Assembly: GCA_002189105.1 (NCBI GenBank)
Contig: NIOB01000002.1
Location: forward strand, 496,001 to 560,000
DNA length: 64,000 bases
DNA from: Saccharibacillus soli
GTDB taxonomy: Bacteria; Bacillota; Bacilli; Paenibacillales; Paenibacillaceae
Direction: 5' to 3'
Shown in pieces: positions 25,937 through 34,128 of the stretch. Position 1 is the first letter of the stretch, and each line of letters begins with the position of its first letter. The notes below the pieces were generated by a model that ran no database searches, was not told where the DNA came from, and worked only from the letters and a program-made list of their open reading frames with translations. Both the position numbers and the translations under genes were made by a program.

Positions 25937-27592
25937 ATGACAACATTCAAAGAGCTGGGGATCGCTCCCGAGGTGCTGGAACGCCTGAAAGCGCAGGGAA
26001 TCGTAACGGCGACACCTGTTCAAGAGGCGGCGCTGCCGCTCGCTCTGCAAGGACGCGATTTGATGGTACAGGCACAGACCGGTACAGGCAAGACACTGGC
26101 CTTCATCCTGCCGATCCTGGAAAAAATCGCAGCCGGACGGGAATGGCACGACGGCGGACGTTCGGAAGGCACGGGTCTTCCGCCTGCGCTGGTAGTCGCG
26201 CCAACGCGTGAGCTGGCACTGCAAATCACGGTAGAAGCCCGGAAGATGGCAGGCCCGGAAATGCGCATTCTGTCTGTATATGGCGGCCAGGACGTGGAAG
26301 CACAGCTGCACAAGCTCAAGAGCGGCTGCGATCTGGTCATCGGAACACCAGGACGACTGTTGGATCATATTCGTCGTGAGACGCTCAAGCTGGGCCGTGT
26401 GAAGACGCTCGTGCTCGACGAAGCCGATCAGATGCTGCATATGGGCTTCCTGGCGGAAGTGCAGTCCATTATTGAAGCGACGCCTCCATCCCGTCAGACG
26501 ATGCTGTTCTCGGCTACACTGCCCGATTCCGTGCGTCATCTCGCGGGTGCGTATACCCGGGACGCAGAGCAGATCAGCATTACGCCTGCCGAGAAGATCC
26601 CGGCGCGTAATATTCGCCAGATTGCCCTGGAATGTACGGATCGCAACAAATATGATGCGCTCAAGTTCCTGATTAACCGAGATAATCCTTATCTGGCGGT
26701 TGTCTTCTGCCGTACCAAACGCCGCGCTTCCAAGCTGAACGAAGAACTGCAATTGGAAGGCTTCAACTCGGCGGAACTGCATGGCGACCTGTCACAGAAC
26801 AAGCGTGAGCAGGTCATGCGTGCGTTCCGCGAAGCCCGTCTGCAAATTCTGGTTGCGACAGATGTAGCCGCTCGCGGCCTTGACGTCGAAGGGGTTACGC
26901 ATGTCTTCAACTTCGACATTCCGCAGGACACGGATAGTTATATTCACCGTATCGGCCGCACGGGACGTGCGGGAGATAAGGGACTGGCGTACACCTTCGT
27001 TGCGCAGCGCGACCGCGCAACGCTGGAATTGATTGAGCAGGCGACGAAGCAGAAGCCGGAACGTGTCGTCTACCAGAATGGCAGCGTGATCCGCGTCGGC
27101 GACGCAACCCGCCATGCGGACGACGACCGCCGCGAATCTTCGGTCAAGGGCGGCGCGCGTCGGGGCGCCGGCAAGGGTCGCAGTTCGCAGGAGGGCGGCC
27201 GGGGCCGCCGCTCCGAAGGCGGAAGCGGCCGCGAACAAGGCCGCGGCGAGAGTCCGCGCGGCACGCGGCGCGTCGCCGGCGGCGAAGATCGCTCCGGCCG
27301 TGACGGCGCCGGCAACAGCCGCCGCGGCGGGCAGTCCCGCAGCGACAGCGCGGGCCGCTCTGCCGGAACGGGCCGCGAAGCTCGCGGCGAGAACGCCGGC
27401 CGCTCCTTCGGCGGCGGCCGGGACAGCCGCGGCGAATCGGGCCGCGGTTCGCGCAGCGAAGGTTCGGGTCGCGGTGGGAACTCGCGCGGCACCGGTTCGG
27501 CCCGCAGCGGCGATCAAGGCCGCGGGGGCAGCAGCGGTTCCGGCCGCAGTGGAGGCCGTGGAGACAGCGGCGGCCGGGGTCGCCGCCGCTAA
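25937..27592 (+). CDS. DEAD-box RNA helicase with long RGG-rich tail (CshA-like)
   Basis: A 551-residue helicase. The core holds the Q motif, AQTGTGKT (motif I), PTRELALQ (Ia), GTPGRLLDH (Ib), VLDEADQML (II), FSATLP (III), VFCRTKRRA (IV), ATDVAARGLDVEGV (V) and HRIGRTGRAG (VI) in residues ~1-365. From about residue 390 the protein is almost entirely Arg, Gly, Ser and Ala with repeated RGG/GRG units, an RNA-binding disordered tail. Such enzymes unwind mRNA and assist RNA decay or ribosome assembly, especially in the cold. ATG at 25937 has GGAGGA at the correct distance; the frame extends 135 nt upstream through the leader. Confidence 0.95.
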   Translation: MTTFKELGIAPEVLERLKAQGIVTATPVQEAALPLALQGRDLMVQAQTGTGKTLAFILPILEKIAAGREWHDGGRSEGTGLPPALVVAPTRELALQITVEARKMAGPEMRILSVYGGQDVEAQLHKLKSGCDLVIGTPGRLLDHIRRETLKLGRVKTLVLDEADQMLHMGFLAEVQSIIEATPPSRQTMLFSATLPDSVRHLAGAYTRDAEQISITPAEKIPARNIRQIALECTDRNKYDALKFLINRDNPYLAVVFCRTKRRASKLNEELQLEGFNSAELHGDLSQNKREQVMRAFREARLQILVATDVAARGLDVEGVTHVFNFDIPQDTDSYIHRIGRTGRAGDKGLAYTFVAQRDRATLELIEQATKQKPERVVYQNGSVIRVGDATRHADDDRRESSVKGGARRGAGKGRSSQEGGRGRRSEGGSGREQGRGESPRGTRRVAGGEDRSGRDGAGNSRRGGQSRSDSAGRSAGTGREARGENAGRSFGGGRDSRGESGRGSRSEGSGRGGNSRGTGSARSGDQGRGGSSGSGRSGGRGDSGGRGRRR

Positions 27593-27670
27593 GTGCCTCT
27601 GGCAATCGCACGATCTGCTCCTTGCGATCCGACAAGATCGCCACAAATTCAACCAACCTGAAATAGACAA

Positions 27671-27713
27671 AGCCGGAGATTCTCTATGCATAGAGAATCT
27701 CCGGCTTCTTTTT
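27671..27713 (+). terminator. Rho-independent terminator
   Basis: A perfect 36-nt palindrome (27671-27706, arms AGCCGGAGATTCTCTATG/CATAGAGAATCTCCGGCT) followed by TTCTTTTTG. Confidence 0.93.
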
Positions 27714-27801
27714 GTACTCTTATCTTAAAGGCAAGACCTGGGTTTTCCCTAAAGCGCTTCGCGGCAAAAAGGTTCACGCCCAGCATGTCTCCCTTTCCCC
27801 G

Positions 27802-28227
27802 CTACTCCCGCAGATTTCCATACATTTTCTCCATCAAATGACGAAACTGCTGCTGCTCCTCCTCCGAGAAGTTGCCGAAGGTCAGCATGTCAATCTCCTT
27901 CATGGCCTCCTGAACCTGGCGGAAGATGTTATGACCTTCTGGTGTCAGTCGAACCCGCCAGACACGTTGGTCGGATGGGTCGGAGAAACGCTCGACGAAG
28001 CCTGATTGTTCCAGGCGGGTGAGCATAACGGTCACGGTAGCCGGTTTGATGTGCATTTTCTTGGCCAGCTCTTTCTGATTGAGACCTTCATGGCTGGATA
28101 GAATAAAAAAGACCGGCACCTGTCCGGGATGAATTCCCAGCGACTGATGAGCGGCGTGCATCCGGGTATGATGAGCGCGAAGCGTACGAATAAAAAGGTG
28201 GGTCAGCTCGGTGGAATCGGATAACAT
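27802..28227 (-). CDS. MarR-family transcriptional regulator
   Basis: A 141-residue winged-helix protein. The recognition region is NQKELAKKMHIKPATVTVML and the wing FSDPSDQRVWRVRLTPEGH, with dimerisation helices at both ends. AAGGAGGG lies about 5 nt before the ATG. No divergent or downstream target gene is adjacent, so its regulon cannot be read from context. MarR proteins usually respond to phenolic compounds, oxidants or drugs. Confidence 0.92.
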   Translation of the reverse strand: MLSDSTELTHLFIRTLRAHHTRMHAAHQSLGIHPGQVPVFFILSSHEGLNQKELAKKMHIKPATVTVMLTRLEQSGFVERFSDPSDQRVWRVRLTPEGHNIFRQVQEAMKEIDMLTFGNFSEEEQQQFRHLMEKMYGNLRE

Positions 28228-28475
28228 GTTAACCCTCCTTCATTAAGAAATGAAATGGCCGCCTCCCATTCGCTGCAAATAGGCGGTATGTGACGGGCAC
28301 GTTCAGATATACCAGAAAAAAGAATTCAGCGTCAAGTCATCCAGAGCCGCTCTATTTTCGTATGGATCATCATAAACCCAATAAAAAGTATGGTTTTCTC
28401 TGAATTTAGCAAAATTTGTTTTTTACTATCAGACTTTATGATTAAAAAGTAAGCACGAGAGAGAAGGTGACCGTA

Positions 28476-28700
28476 TTGGCTTACGAATCTTATCGCAACG
28501 AAGAACCGCTGAACAGCACGATCGAGCATTTACGACACGAACTGCTGAAGATCACGCAACATAAAAGTTTCTGTGACCGGGACGTTGTCGAACTAAGCCA
28601 GCGGTTGGACGCTTATATTGTACTAGCACAGCGGCAGAAGTCAGGGCGACCTGAAGCCCGTCATGTGCAGCCCTCACGGCTGGAGGTTGGACGCGTCTGA
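28476..28700 (+). CDS. Spo0E-like aspartyl-phosphate phosphatase
   Basis: A 74-residue two-helix protein with the family signature S-Q-x-L-D (VVELSQRLDAYIVL). Spo0E-type proteins dephosphorylate Spo0A~P and so restrain sporulation. The start is TTG at 28476, with GAAGGTGA 5 nt upstream; a GTG nine bases earlier lies inside that ribosome site. The tail after residue ~52 is basic and probably disordered. Its presence supports an endospore-forming host. Confidence 0.85.
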   Translation: MAYESYRNEEPLNSTIEHLRHELLKITQHKSFCDRDVVELSQRLDAYIVLAQRQKSGRPEARHVQPSRLEVGRV

Positions 28701-28760
28701 CGATTTGCAATAGTAAGCAGCAGACCTTGACGTTGAAGCAGTGCAATGAAATCTCGTGAA

Positions 28761-28826
28761 AACCGTTTTATCAAAATGTATGGATTCCGGCCCCACCGAT
28801 CCGTCTTTTGATTAAAGCGGTTTTTT
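28761..28826 (+). terminator. Rho-independent terminator
   Basis: AACCG..TATCAAAA (28761-28776) pairs with TTTTGATTAAAGCGGTT (28806-28822), followed by T6. Confidence 0.75.
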
Positions 28827-29096
28827 CTATACCCAAATTTTATGAACAAGGGTAAAATCATCGGTCTGAGCAGGTCGTGTTTACATTTTTTCTTTTTTTC
28901 TTTTTTTGTTATCTTGATGTAATTACGCTTTACCGTTACAATGAATCTAGTGCCGCAGTAGGAAAAAGCGGGATGAATGCTTTTGGAATAATTATAGTTT
29001 TTTGAACAAAAAGTAGAAATTTTTACGAGATATGCTATACTGCATATTAAATAAACCATTTGCTAAACTCTAACTTAACATAGAGAGGAATACAAA
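28827..29096 (+). promoter_or_regulatory. AT-rich control region of the AbrB-like gene
   Basis: It contains runs of T interrupted by C (about 28885-28908) and an extended -10 promoter (TGCTATACT, TATACT at 29036-29041) about 55 nt before the start codon. AbrB-type proteins favour such bent AT-rich DNA, so autoregulation is possible. No coding frame was seen. Confidence 0.4.
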
Positions 29097-29543
29097 ATGA
29101 AGGATACCGGTATGATTCGTAGTTTGGATAGTCTCGGACGGATCGTTATTCCCAGCGAAATTCGGGGAACGCGAAACATCGAGATTGGCGACTCGTTGGA
29201 ATTTTTCGTAACGGACGATGGCATGCTTGTCATGCGCAAGTACAAATCGACCGAGTGTGCGTTCTGCCGCACGCTAGATAGCGTTGTCTATTACAAGGAT
29301 CAGTTTGTGTGTGCTTCATGTTTGGAAGAATTGAAGCATGCGCCAGCAGTACCTGTACAGCACGCCCCCGCAGTAGAAGAGTCCCCGTCGAAGAGACGTG
29401 TTCGGGTCTCGGATATGCTGCCTCGCCTGGAGCAGGCCCTGATCGATCACCCGGAAGCCAGTCAGAGCGAGATTGCTCAGATGCTCGGAATCAGTCAGAG
29501 TCGTGTCAGCCAGCTCAAGAAGCAGCTCAAGTACAAGGCTTAG
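29097..29543 (+). CDS. AbrB-type regulator with zinc-ribbon and C-terminal HTH
   Basis: A 148-residue protein made of three parts. Residues ~1-50 are an AbrB/SpoVT swapped-hairpin DNA-binding domain (GMIRSLDSLGRIVIPSEIR). Residues ~54-80 form a four-cysteine knuckle (CAFC..CASC). Residues ~105-148 contain an HTH (QSEIAQMLGISQSRVSQLKK). Classical AbrB is about 95 residues and lacks the last two modules. AbrB proteins repress stationary-phase genes as tetramers; the extra HTH may add sequence specificity. GAGAGGAA lies upstream of the ATG. Confidence 0.9.
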   Translation: MKDTGMIRSLDSLGRIVIPSEIRGTRNIEIGDSLEFFVTDDGMLVMRKYKSTECAFCRTLDSVVYYKDQFVCASCLEELKHAPAVPVQHAPAVEESPSKRRVRVSDMLPRLEQALIDHPEASQSEIAQMLGISQSRVSQLKKQLKYKA

Positions 29544-29638
29544 TCCTTTATCCACTCTTAACCCAAGGGTTACATGTTGTGTTGATAAGGTACGAAGACG
29601 TCACCAAACTACCGATCTTGTGCTTTCCTGTTGGAAAG

Positions 29639-29672
29639 GGCCTGAGAACCAAGGGGGTTCTCAGGCCTTTTT
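29639..29672 (+). terminator. Rho-independent terminator
   Basis: A 12-bp perfect stem GGCCTGAGAACC/GGTTCTCAGGCC followed by T5. Confidence 0.93.
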
Positions 29673-29707
29673 GTCGTGTTCATATCCGGGAGCTGGCTAA
29701 ATTTAAC

Positions 29708-29737
29708 TTGACATATGATAATGATTATCAGTATCTT
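29708..29737 (+). promoter_or_regulatory. Fur-controlled promoter
   Basis: TTGACA (29708-29713) is followed by the perfect 7-1-7 Fur box TGATAATGATTATCA (29716-29730), which fills the spacer to a weak -10 (TATCTT, 29732-29737). Bound Fur would block RNA polymerase directly, so the downstream ATPase should be expressed when iron is scarce. The ~200-nt leader beyond it has a GGCTGCC/GGCAGCC hairpin at 29876-29902. Confidence 0.85.
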
Positions 29738-29939
29738 AAACTGTAATGAAGAATCCATGAAGAACCGATGATGGATAGAGAGAAGGAAACACAAGCCAGG
29801 ATCGACGGTCTACCCACCGTCATCTCACATACGACGTCCGTAGGAAAGATCCATAAACCGATCGAAGGGTTGGCAGGCTGCCTCGACTTAATGGGTAGGC
29901 AGCCAGACCTGGGATTTCTGGAAGGGAATGAGTTGCTCT

Positions 29940-30815
29940 ATGTTCCGTTTAAGTACCTCGCATCTTGACATCGCCTATGAGGATCGCTTGATCGTCAAGG
30001 ATCTGAATATCGAAATTCCACAGGGCAAGATTACTGCACTGGTTGGAGCCAATGGCTCCGGCAAATCGACAATCCTGAAGACAATGGCACGTCTGATGCG
30101 GCCCAAGAGTGGCAGTGTGCTGCTCGATGGCAAGTCAATCCATAAGCAGTCTACCCGCGAAGTAGCCAAGCAGCTGGCGATTCTGCCGCAGACGCCTACG
30201 GCGCCGGAAGGTCTTACCGTAACCGAACTGGTCTCGTACGGCCGTTTCCCGCATCAGAAGGGATTCGGTACGCTTAAGGCGGAAGACAAGAAGATCGTGG
30301 AATGGGCACTCGACGTAACCGGCATGCGCCAATTCCATGACCGCCCGATCGATCAGCTGTCTGGTGGACAGCGGCAGCGGGCCTGGATTGCGATGGCATT
30401 GGCTCAAGAGACGGACATTCTGTTCCTTGACGAACCAACGACCTACCTGGATATGGCGCATCAGCTTGAAGTGCTGCAGCTGCTGCACGATCTGAACAAG
30501 ACAGAAGGACGGACGATCGTGATGGTCGTACACGACCTGAATCACGCGTCCCGTTTTGCCCAGCATATGATTGCCATCAAGAATGGCGAAGCTCTGGCCT
30601 CGGGCACGCCGCTTGAGGTGATGTGTCCGCTGGTAATGCACGAAGTCTTCGGAATCGAAGCCGACATCGTGACCGATCCGCGTACGGGCGTGCCGCTCTG
30701 CCTGCCGTATGCGCTGTATGCGTTATCGGAAGAACGCAAACGCGATGCTGCCCAGCGCACAGCGTCCATGTCTCCGCCTCCAGGTGAAGATACGCTGCGT
30801 TCCGCTTCCCAATAA
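29940..30815 (+). CDS. Iron-siderophore ABC transporter ATPase (FecE/FhuC/YusV-like)
   Basis: A 291-residue ATPase of the FecCDE/BtuD class with Walker [11 protein letters not shown]-loop [12 protein letters not shown], signature [12 protein letters not shown], Walker [13 protein letters not shown] and switch His in [11 protein letters not shown]. The last ~35 residues are a Pro/Ser-rich tail. No permease or binding-protein gene adjoins it. In Bacillus the stand-alone ATPase YusV serves several siderophore permeases, and the perfect Fur box upstream fits that role. The start is uncertain between ATG 29928 and ATG 29940; GGAAGGG lies 13 nt before the latter and almost touches the former. Confidence 0.9.
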   Translation: MFRLSTSHLDIAYEDRLIVKDLNIEIPQGKITALVGANGSGKSTILKTMARLMRPKSGSVLLDGKSIHKQSTREVAKQLAILPQTPTAPEGLTVTELVSYGRFPHQKGFGTLKAEDKKIVEWALDVTGMRQFHDRPIDQLSGGQRQRAWIAMALAQETDILFLDEPTTYLDMAHQLEVLQLLHDLNKTEGRTIVMVVHDLNHASRFAQHMIAIKNGEALASGTPLEVMCPLVMHEVFGIEADIVTDPRTGVPLCLPYALYALSEERKRDAAQRTASMSPPPGEDTLRSASQ

Positions 30816-30867
30816 CGCTGGAGGGTAAGCGCGAGAAATATCGAAGAAATGTGAAGAACAGCAGCCG

Positions 30868-30905
30868 AACCGCGACTGGGCCTATGGTGCCCGGCGCGGT
30901 TTTTT
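30868..30905 (+). terminator. Rho-independent terminator
   Basis: AACCGCG/CGCGGTT base with an inner GGGC/GCCC hairpin, followed by T6. Confidence 0.88.
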
Positions 30906-31031
30906 GAGTAGGATGAGCAGAAGTGGCAATCGCGTCTATGACAAAGAACATACTGATCCGCTCTGGCACTCGATATTAGTGTTCATATTGTGTCGATCTT
31001 GTGAACTTCGTGAAAAAGAGTACATTACCTC

Positions 31032-31060
31032 TTGCGCTGTGAAAAATGTCACACTATAAT
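31032..31060 (+). promoter_or_regulatory. Promoter of NADH oxidase with Rex-like operator 1 in the spacer
   Basis: TTGCGC (31032-31037), a 17-nt spacer, then TATAAT (31055-31060). The spacer is occupied by TGTGAAAAATGTCACA (31038-31053), close to the Rex consensus TTGTGAA-W4-TTCACAA and also to an Fnr/Crp half-site pair (TGTGA-N6-TCACA). The position between -35 and -10 implies repression. Confidence 0.65.
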
Positions 31061-31071
31061 AGAGTTATAAG

Positions 31072-31085
31072 GTGAATGAATTCAC
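31072..31085 (+). promoter_or_regulatory. Rex-like operator 2
   Basis: Perfect inverted repeat GTGAA-TGAA-TTCAC, centred 33 bp from operator 1. Confidence 0.6.
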
Positions 31086-31105
31086 AAGAGACTTTGCTTC
31101 ATATG

Positions 31106-31119
31106 GTGAAATTATTCAC
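31106..31119 (+). promoter_or_regulatory. Rex-like operator 3
   Basis: Perfect inverted repeat GTGAA-ATTA-TTCAC, centred 34 bp from operator 2. The identical 14-mer recurs at 34007-34020 before the formate/nitrite channel gene. Between here and the NADH oxidase start lies a further leader hairpin (CTGCTGC..GGCAGCAG, about 31151-31189). Confidence 0.65.
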
Positions 31120-31327
31120 AATCACTATTCCCTCTATTCTTCACTCTTCAAGCTGCTGCTTCATGAACTTCATCTGAATGAGGCAGCAGGGTACAAGCCA
31201 AGGAATGGAGTAGTCGTACAGTCTCCCAGCAGGCCGTCTGCAAGTTTATAAGTTCTTTTTTTCACAAATCAATGATCCGTATTTATGAGCTTCACCCCAT
31301 ACATCATCCCAATTGGAGGAATTTATT

Positions 31328-32722
31328 ATGAAGATCGCAGTTATCGGTTGTACACACGCAGGAACCGCCGCTATCGTTCGCACCGCCAAGCTGTACCCGG
31401 ATGCCGAGATCACCGTTTACGAACGCAACGATAACATCTCCTTCCTGTCGTGCGGCATTGCGCTTTATGTAGGCGGCGTAGTGAAAGACCCGAACGGACT
31501 CTTCTATTCCTCGCCTGAGCATCTGATGACGCTGGGTGTAACCACCCGGATGCGCCATGAAGTGCTGAACGTGGACACCGCAGGCAAGACGCTGATCGTT
31601 CGGAACCTGGAGACAGGCGAAGAGTTCGACGACACGTTCGACAAGCTGATCGTCACCACAGGTTCGTGGCCGGTCGTTCCCAAGTTTGAAGGCATTGAGC
31701 TGGAGAACATTATCCTGTCGAAGAACTTCAACCATTCCAATACGATTATCGAAAAAGCCAAATCGGCCAAAAAAGTCGTGGTGATCGGAGCCGGTTATAT
31801 CGGTGTCGAGCTGGTTGAAGCTTTTGAAATGAACGGCAAACAAGTCACGCTGATTGATGCAGAATCGCGCATCCTGAGCAAATATCTGGACGTGGAATTT
31901 ACAGATCGCATCGAAGAGTCGCTGATGGATCAAGGCATCAATCTGGCGCTTGACGAGAAGGTTGTCCGCTTCGAGGGGGATGGCGGCAAGGTGCATACGG
32001 TGGTAACCACCAAAGGCGCTCATGAAGCCGACCTTGTCATTCTGTGCATCGGCTTCCGCCCAAATACCGAGCTGCTCAAAGGCCAGGTCGATATGCTGCC
32101 AAACGGAGCCATTCTCGTGGACAACTATATGGAAACAAGCGTTAAAGATGTCTACGCTGCGGGCGACAGCTGCGCGATCCGCTATAATCCAACCGGTCAG
32201 GCTGCCTACATTCCGCTTGCAACCAATGCCGTACGTATGGGTACGCTGGTAGCCATGAACCTGGTCGAGAAGAAAATCGCCTACATGGGCACACAGGGAA
32301 CAAGCGGCATCAAGATCTATGAAGATAATATCGCGGCAACCGGAATGACCGAAGAGGCGGCTCTCGAAGCTGGACTGGACGTAGCCACGGCGATGTTTGA
32401 AGATAACTATCGCCCAGAGTTCATGCCGCAGTATGAGAAAGCCACATTCAAGATCGTATTTGAAAAAGACAGCCGCCGCATCGTGGGTGCGCAGCTGATG
32501 TCCAAAGTGGATCTGACCCAATCGATCAACACCCTGTCGGTCTGCATCCAAAACAACATGACGGTCGAAGAACTGGCCTTCGTGGACTTCTTCTTCCAAC
32601 CGCATTACAACAAACCGTGGAACTACCTGAATTCCCTAGGCTTCGCGGCGATGGAAGTTGAAACAGCAGCTCCGGCTGCCCCGGTTGTTGAGCAGATCGA
32701 TAAGAGCAAAACGAACGTTTAA
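31328..32722 (+). CDS. nox: Water-forming NADH oxidase
   Basis: A 464-residue flavoprotein of the CoA-disulfide-reductase/Nox family. The N-terminal FAD fold begins MKIAVIGCTHAGTAA and places the conserved His at residue 10; the redox-active Cys is residue 42 (ISFLSCGIAL), as in four-electron NADH oxidases. The NADH-binding fold is at VVVIGAGYIGVELVEA, and the FAD-contact motif is VYAAGDSCA. It oxidises NADH with oxygen to water, restoring NAD+. ATG at 31328 has TTGGAGGA 8 nt upstream. Three Rex-like operators upstream point to control by the NADH/NAD+ ratio. Confidence 0.93.
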   Translation: MKIAVIGCTHAGTAAIVRTAKLYPDAEITVYERNDNISFLSCGIALYVGGVVKDPNGLFYSSPEHLMTLGVTTRMRHEVLNVDTAGKTLIVRNLETGEEFDDTFDKLIVTTGSWPVVPKFEGIELENIILSKNFNHSNTIIEKAKSAKKVVVIGAGYIGVELVEAFEMNGKQVTLIDAESRILSKYLDVEFTDRIEESLMDQGINLALDEKVVRFEGDGGKVHTVVTTKGAHEADLVILCIGFRPNTELLKGQVDMLPNGAILVDNYMETSVKDVYAAGDSCAIRYNPTGQAAYIPLATNAVRMGTLVAMNLVEKKIAYMGTQGTSGIKIYEDNIAATGMTEEAALEAGLDVATAMFEDNYRPEFMPQYEKATFKIVFEKDSRRIVGAQLMSKVDLTQSINTLSVCIQNNMTVEELAFVDFFFQPHYNKPWNYLNSLGFAAMEVETAAPAAPVVEQIDKSKTNV

Positions 32723-32796
32723 TAGATTCTTCCGACTGTCAAAAAAGCAAGCAAGCGCAACCCGGATTTTCCCCTCCATTCATAAATATTACTTTG

Positions 32797-32828
32797 ACCT
32801 GCCGATGAAAATCGGCAGGTCTTTTTTG
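32797..32828 (+). terminator. Rho-independent terminator
   Basis: ACCTGCCGAT/ATCGGCAGGT with a GAAA loop, followed by CTTTTTT. Confidence 0.93.
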
Positions 32829-32897
32829 GTTTTGGGCACTATCGGTTTTGGGGATCACTGCTTTCGGAGAACATCGGTTGGAGGAACCGATACAAGT

Positions 32898-33866
32898 TCA
32901 AGCTTCGTACCAGACAGGCTTCCGTCGTTCAAATCCATCGTAGTCCAACCAGATTTGTTCAGATCGGCGCAGGGTATCCGTAATCTCGGGTTCGCCGAAC
33001 GGAATCGCCCAGACAATGGCAAACCAACACTCCATCGCGCAGTACAGCGCCATGCGTCCGAAGAAGTTGGCTTCCTTGGGCCCCGCCTCCAAATAGCCGT
33101 CAAGCTGTCCTCTGGCGAACGGCAGGCTGATTCGACTAGTGAAGGTCACCAGTCGGTTAAAGTCCCGGCACGAATCGCCTGTAGTGGAGCGGTTGAAGTC
33201 AATGATGCCGAGCTGCCCGTCGGGCTTCAGAATCATATTGCCAGGATGATAATCCCCCTGGCGGAACCCTGCGGGTACACCATCCAGCAGCGGCAGCAGC
33301 GCTTCGATCCGCTGCTCCAATTCGGTATCGAAGCGCAGGGGATACCCGCAGCGTTGATAGGCTTCACGTTTGCGTGCAAGTTCGCGGCGGGCGCTGATCG
33401 CCGGGAGTTCGGCACTTGCCGGAACGTCCAGGCTGTGCATCTGGCGCAGCCATTCGCCAGCCTGGCGGCCCAGACGGTAGGCTTCGTGCTCCGGCAGATC
33501 GGGAAGCCGATCCTGGGCATCGTCGCCCTCGATCCAACTGAGCAGCGAATAGACAAACGGGGCACCGCCTGGCTGCCCTTCCTCTCTCGTTCCTGTACAT
33601 TGACCGAACGCAATAGGCTGCGAACAGGGGATTCCAAGCGCCGCAGCCTGACGAACCCGTTCAAACTCCGCCCGTTTGGATTGGAGCAGGCCTGCATCAG
33701 AGGTACGCAGCAGCAGAGCTTCGTCGCTGCGTGTCTGGATTCGATATTTTCGATCAGCAGACCAGCCTTTGTCGATCAGCTTCGCTGACACCCAATTCCC
33801 CGATTCCGGCAGTTGGGTCATCCAGACGGGAATGGGATCAGCAGATGGGTTGGCGTGATTCATCAT
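32898..33866 (-). CDS. Aminoglycoside-phosphotransferase-fold kinase
   Basis: A 322-residue protein with the APH fold. It has a kanamycin-kinase-like N lobe (ADRKYRIQTRSDEALLLRTS), the catalytic loop FRQGDYHPGNMIL and the metal-binding IIDFNRSTTGDSCRDFNR. The order and the FNR motif resemble the unassigned APH group common in Firmicutes more than proven resistance enzymes. AAAAGGAG lies 5 nt before ATG 33866; a second ATG follows at once. It is transcribed towards the NADH oxidase terminator. Substrate unknown. Confidence 0.87.
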   Translation of the reverse strand: MMNHANPSADPIPVWMTQLPESGNWVSAKLIDKGWSADRKYRIQTRSDEALLLRTSDAGLLQSKRAEFERVRQAAALGIPCSQPIAFGQCTGTREEGQPGGAPFVYSLLSWIEGDDAQDRLPDLPEHEAYRLGRQAGEWLRQMHSLDVPASAELPAISARRELARKREAYQRCGYPLRFDTELEQRIEALLPLLDGVPAGFRQGDYHPGNMILKPDGQLGIIDFNRSTTGDSCRDFNRLVTFTSRISLPFARGQLDGYLEAGPKEANFFGRMALYCAMECWFAIVWAIPFGEPEITDTLRRSEQIWLDYDGFERRKPVWYEA

Positions 33867-34006
33867 CTCGACTCCTTTTTGTTTTTTCCAATCGTGTTCC
33901 TGTTATTGACTATACCGATCAATTCGGAAGAGGAATAGGGAAGACGCAGAAGAAAAGGCGAGAATTCCCCGATGGACAAAGAAGGAAATGAATTTCCTGA
34001 AAATAC

Positions 34007-34020
34007 GTGAAATTATTCAC
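34007..34020 (+). promoter_or_regulatory. Rex-like operator before the formate/nitrite channel
   Basis: GTGAAATTATTCAC, the exact 14-mer of operator 3 upstream of NADH oxidase, located 109 nt before the start codon. Core promoter elements are not clear. Confidence 0.6.
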
Positions 34021-34128
34021 TTTATCTGCGAAATTATGACCTTTATCACGTACCTGCGACTTCTTCTACGCTAAAATGGGGTACGACAAGAGACCTTTCA
34101 AATTTTAAGCATAAAGGGGAAAACAACA

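Noticed and set aside
27144-27592. CRISPR-like or tandem repeat array
   Set aside because: The repetition is codon-level RGG coding within the helicase, without regular repeat-spacer units.
27114-27728. Long Ala-rich and Pro/Arg-rich frames on both strands over the helicase tail
   Set aside because: They arise from the GC-rich RGG-coding repeats in other frames; no start signals or family features.
31038-31053. Interpretation of the first palindrome solely as a Crp/Fnr activator site
   Set aside because: It lies inside the promoter spacer, which fits repression, and it has two Rex-like companions; Fnr binding is kept only as an alternative.
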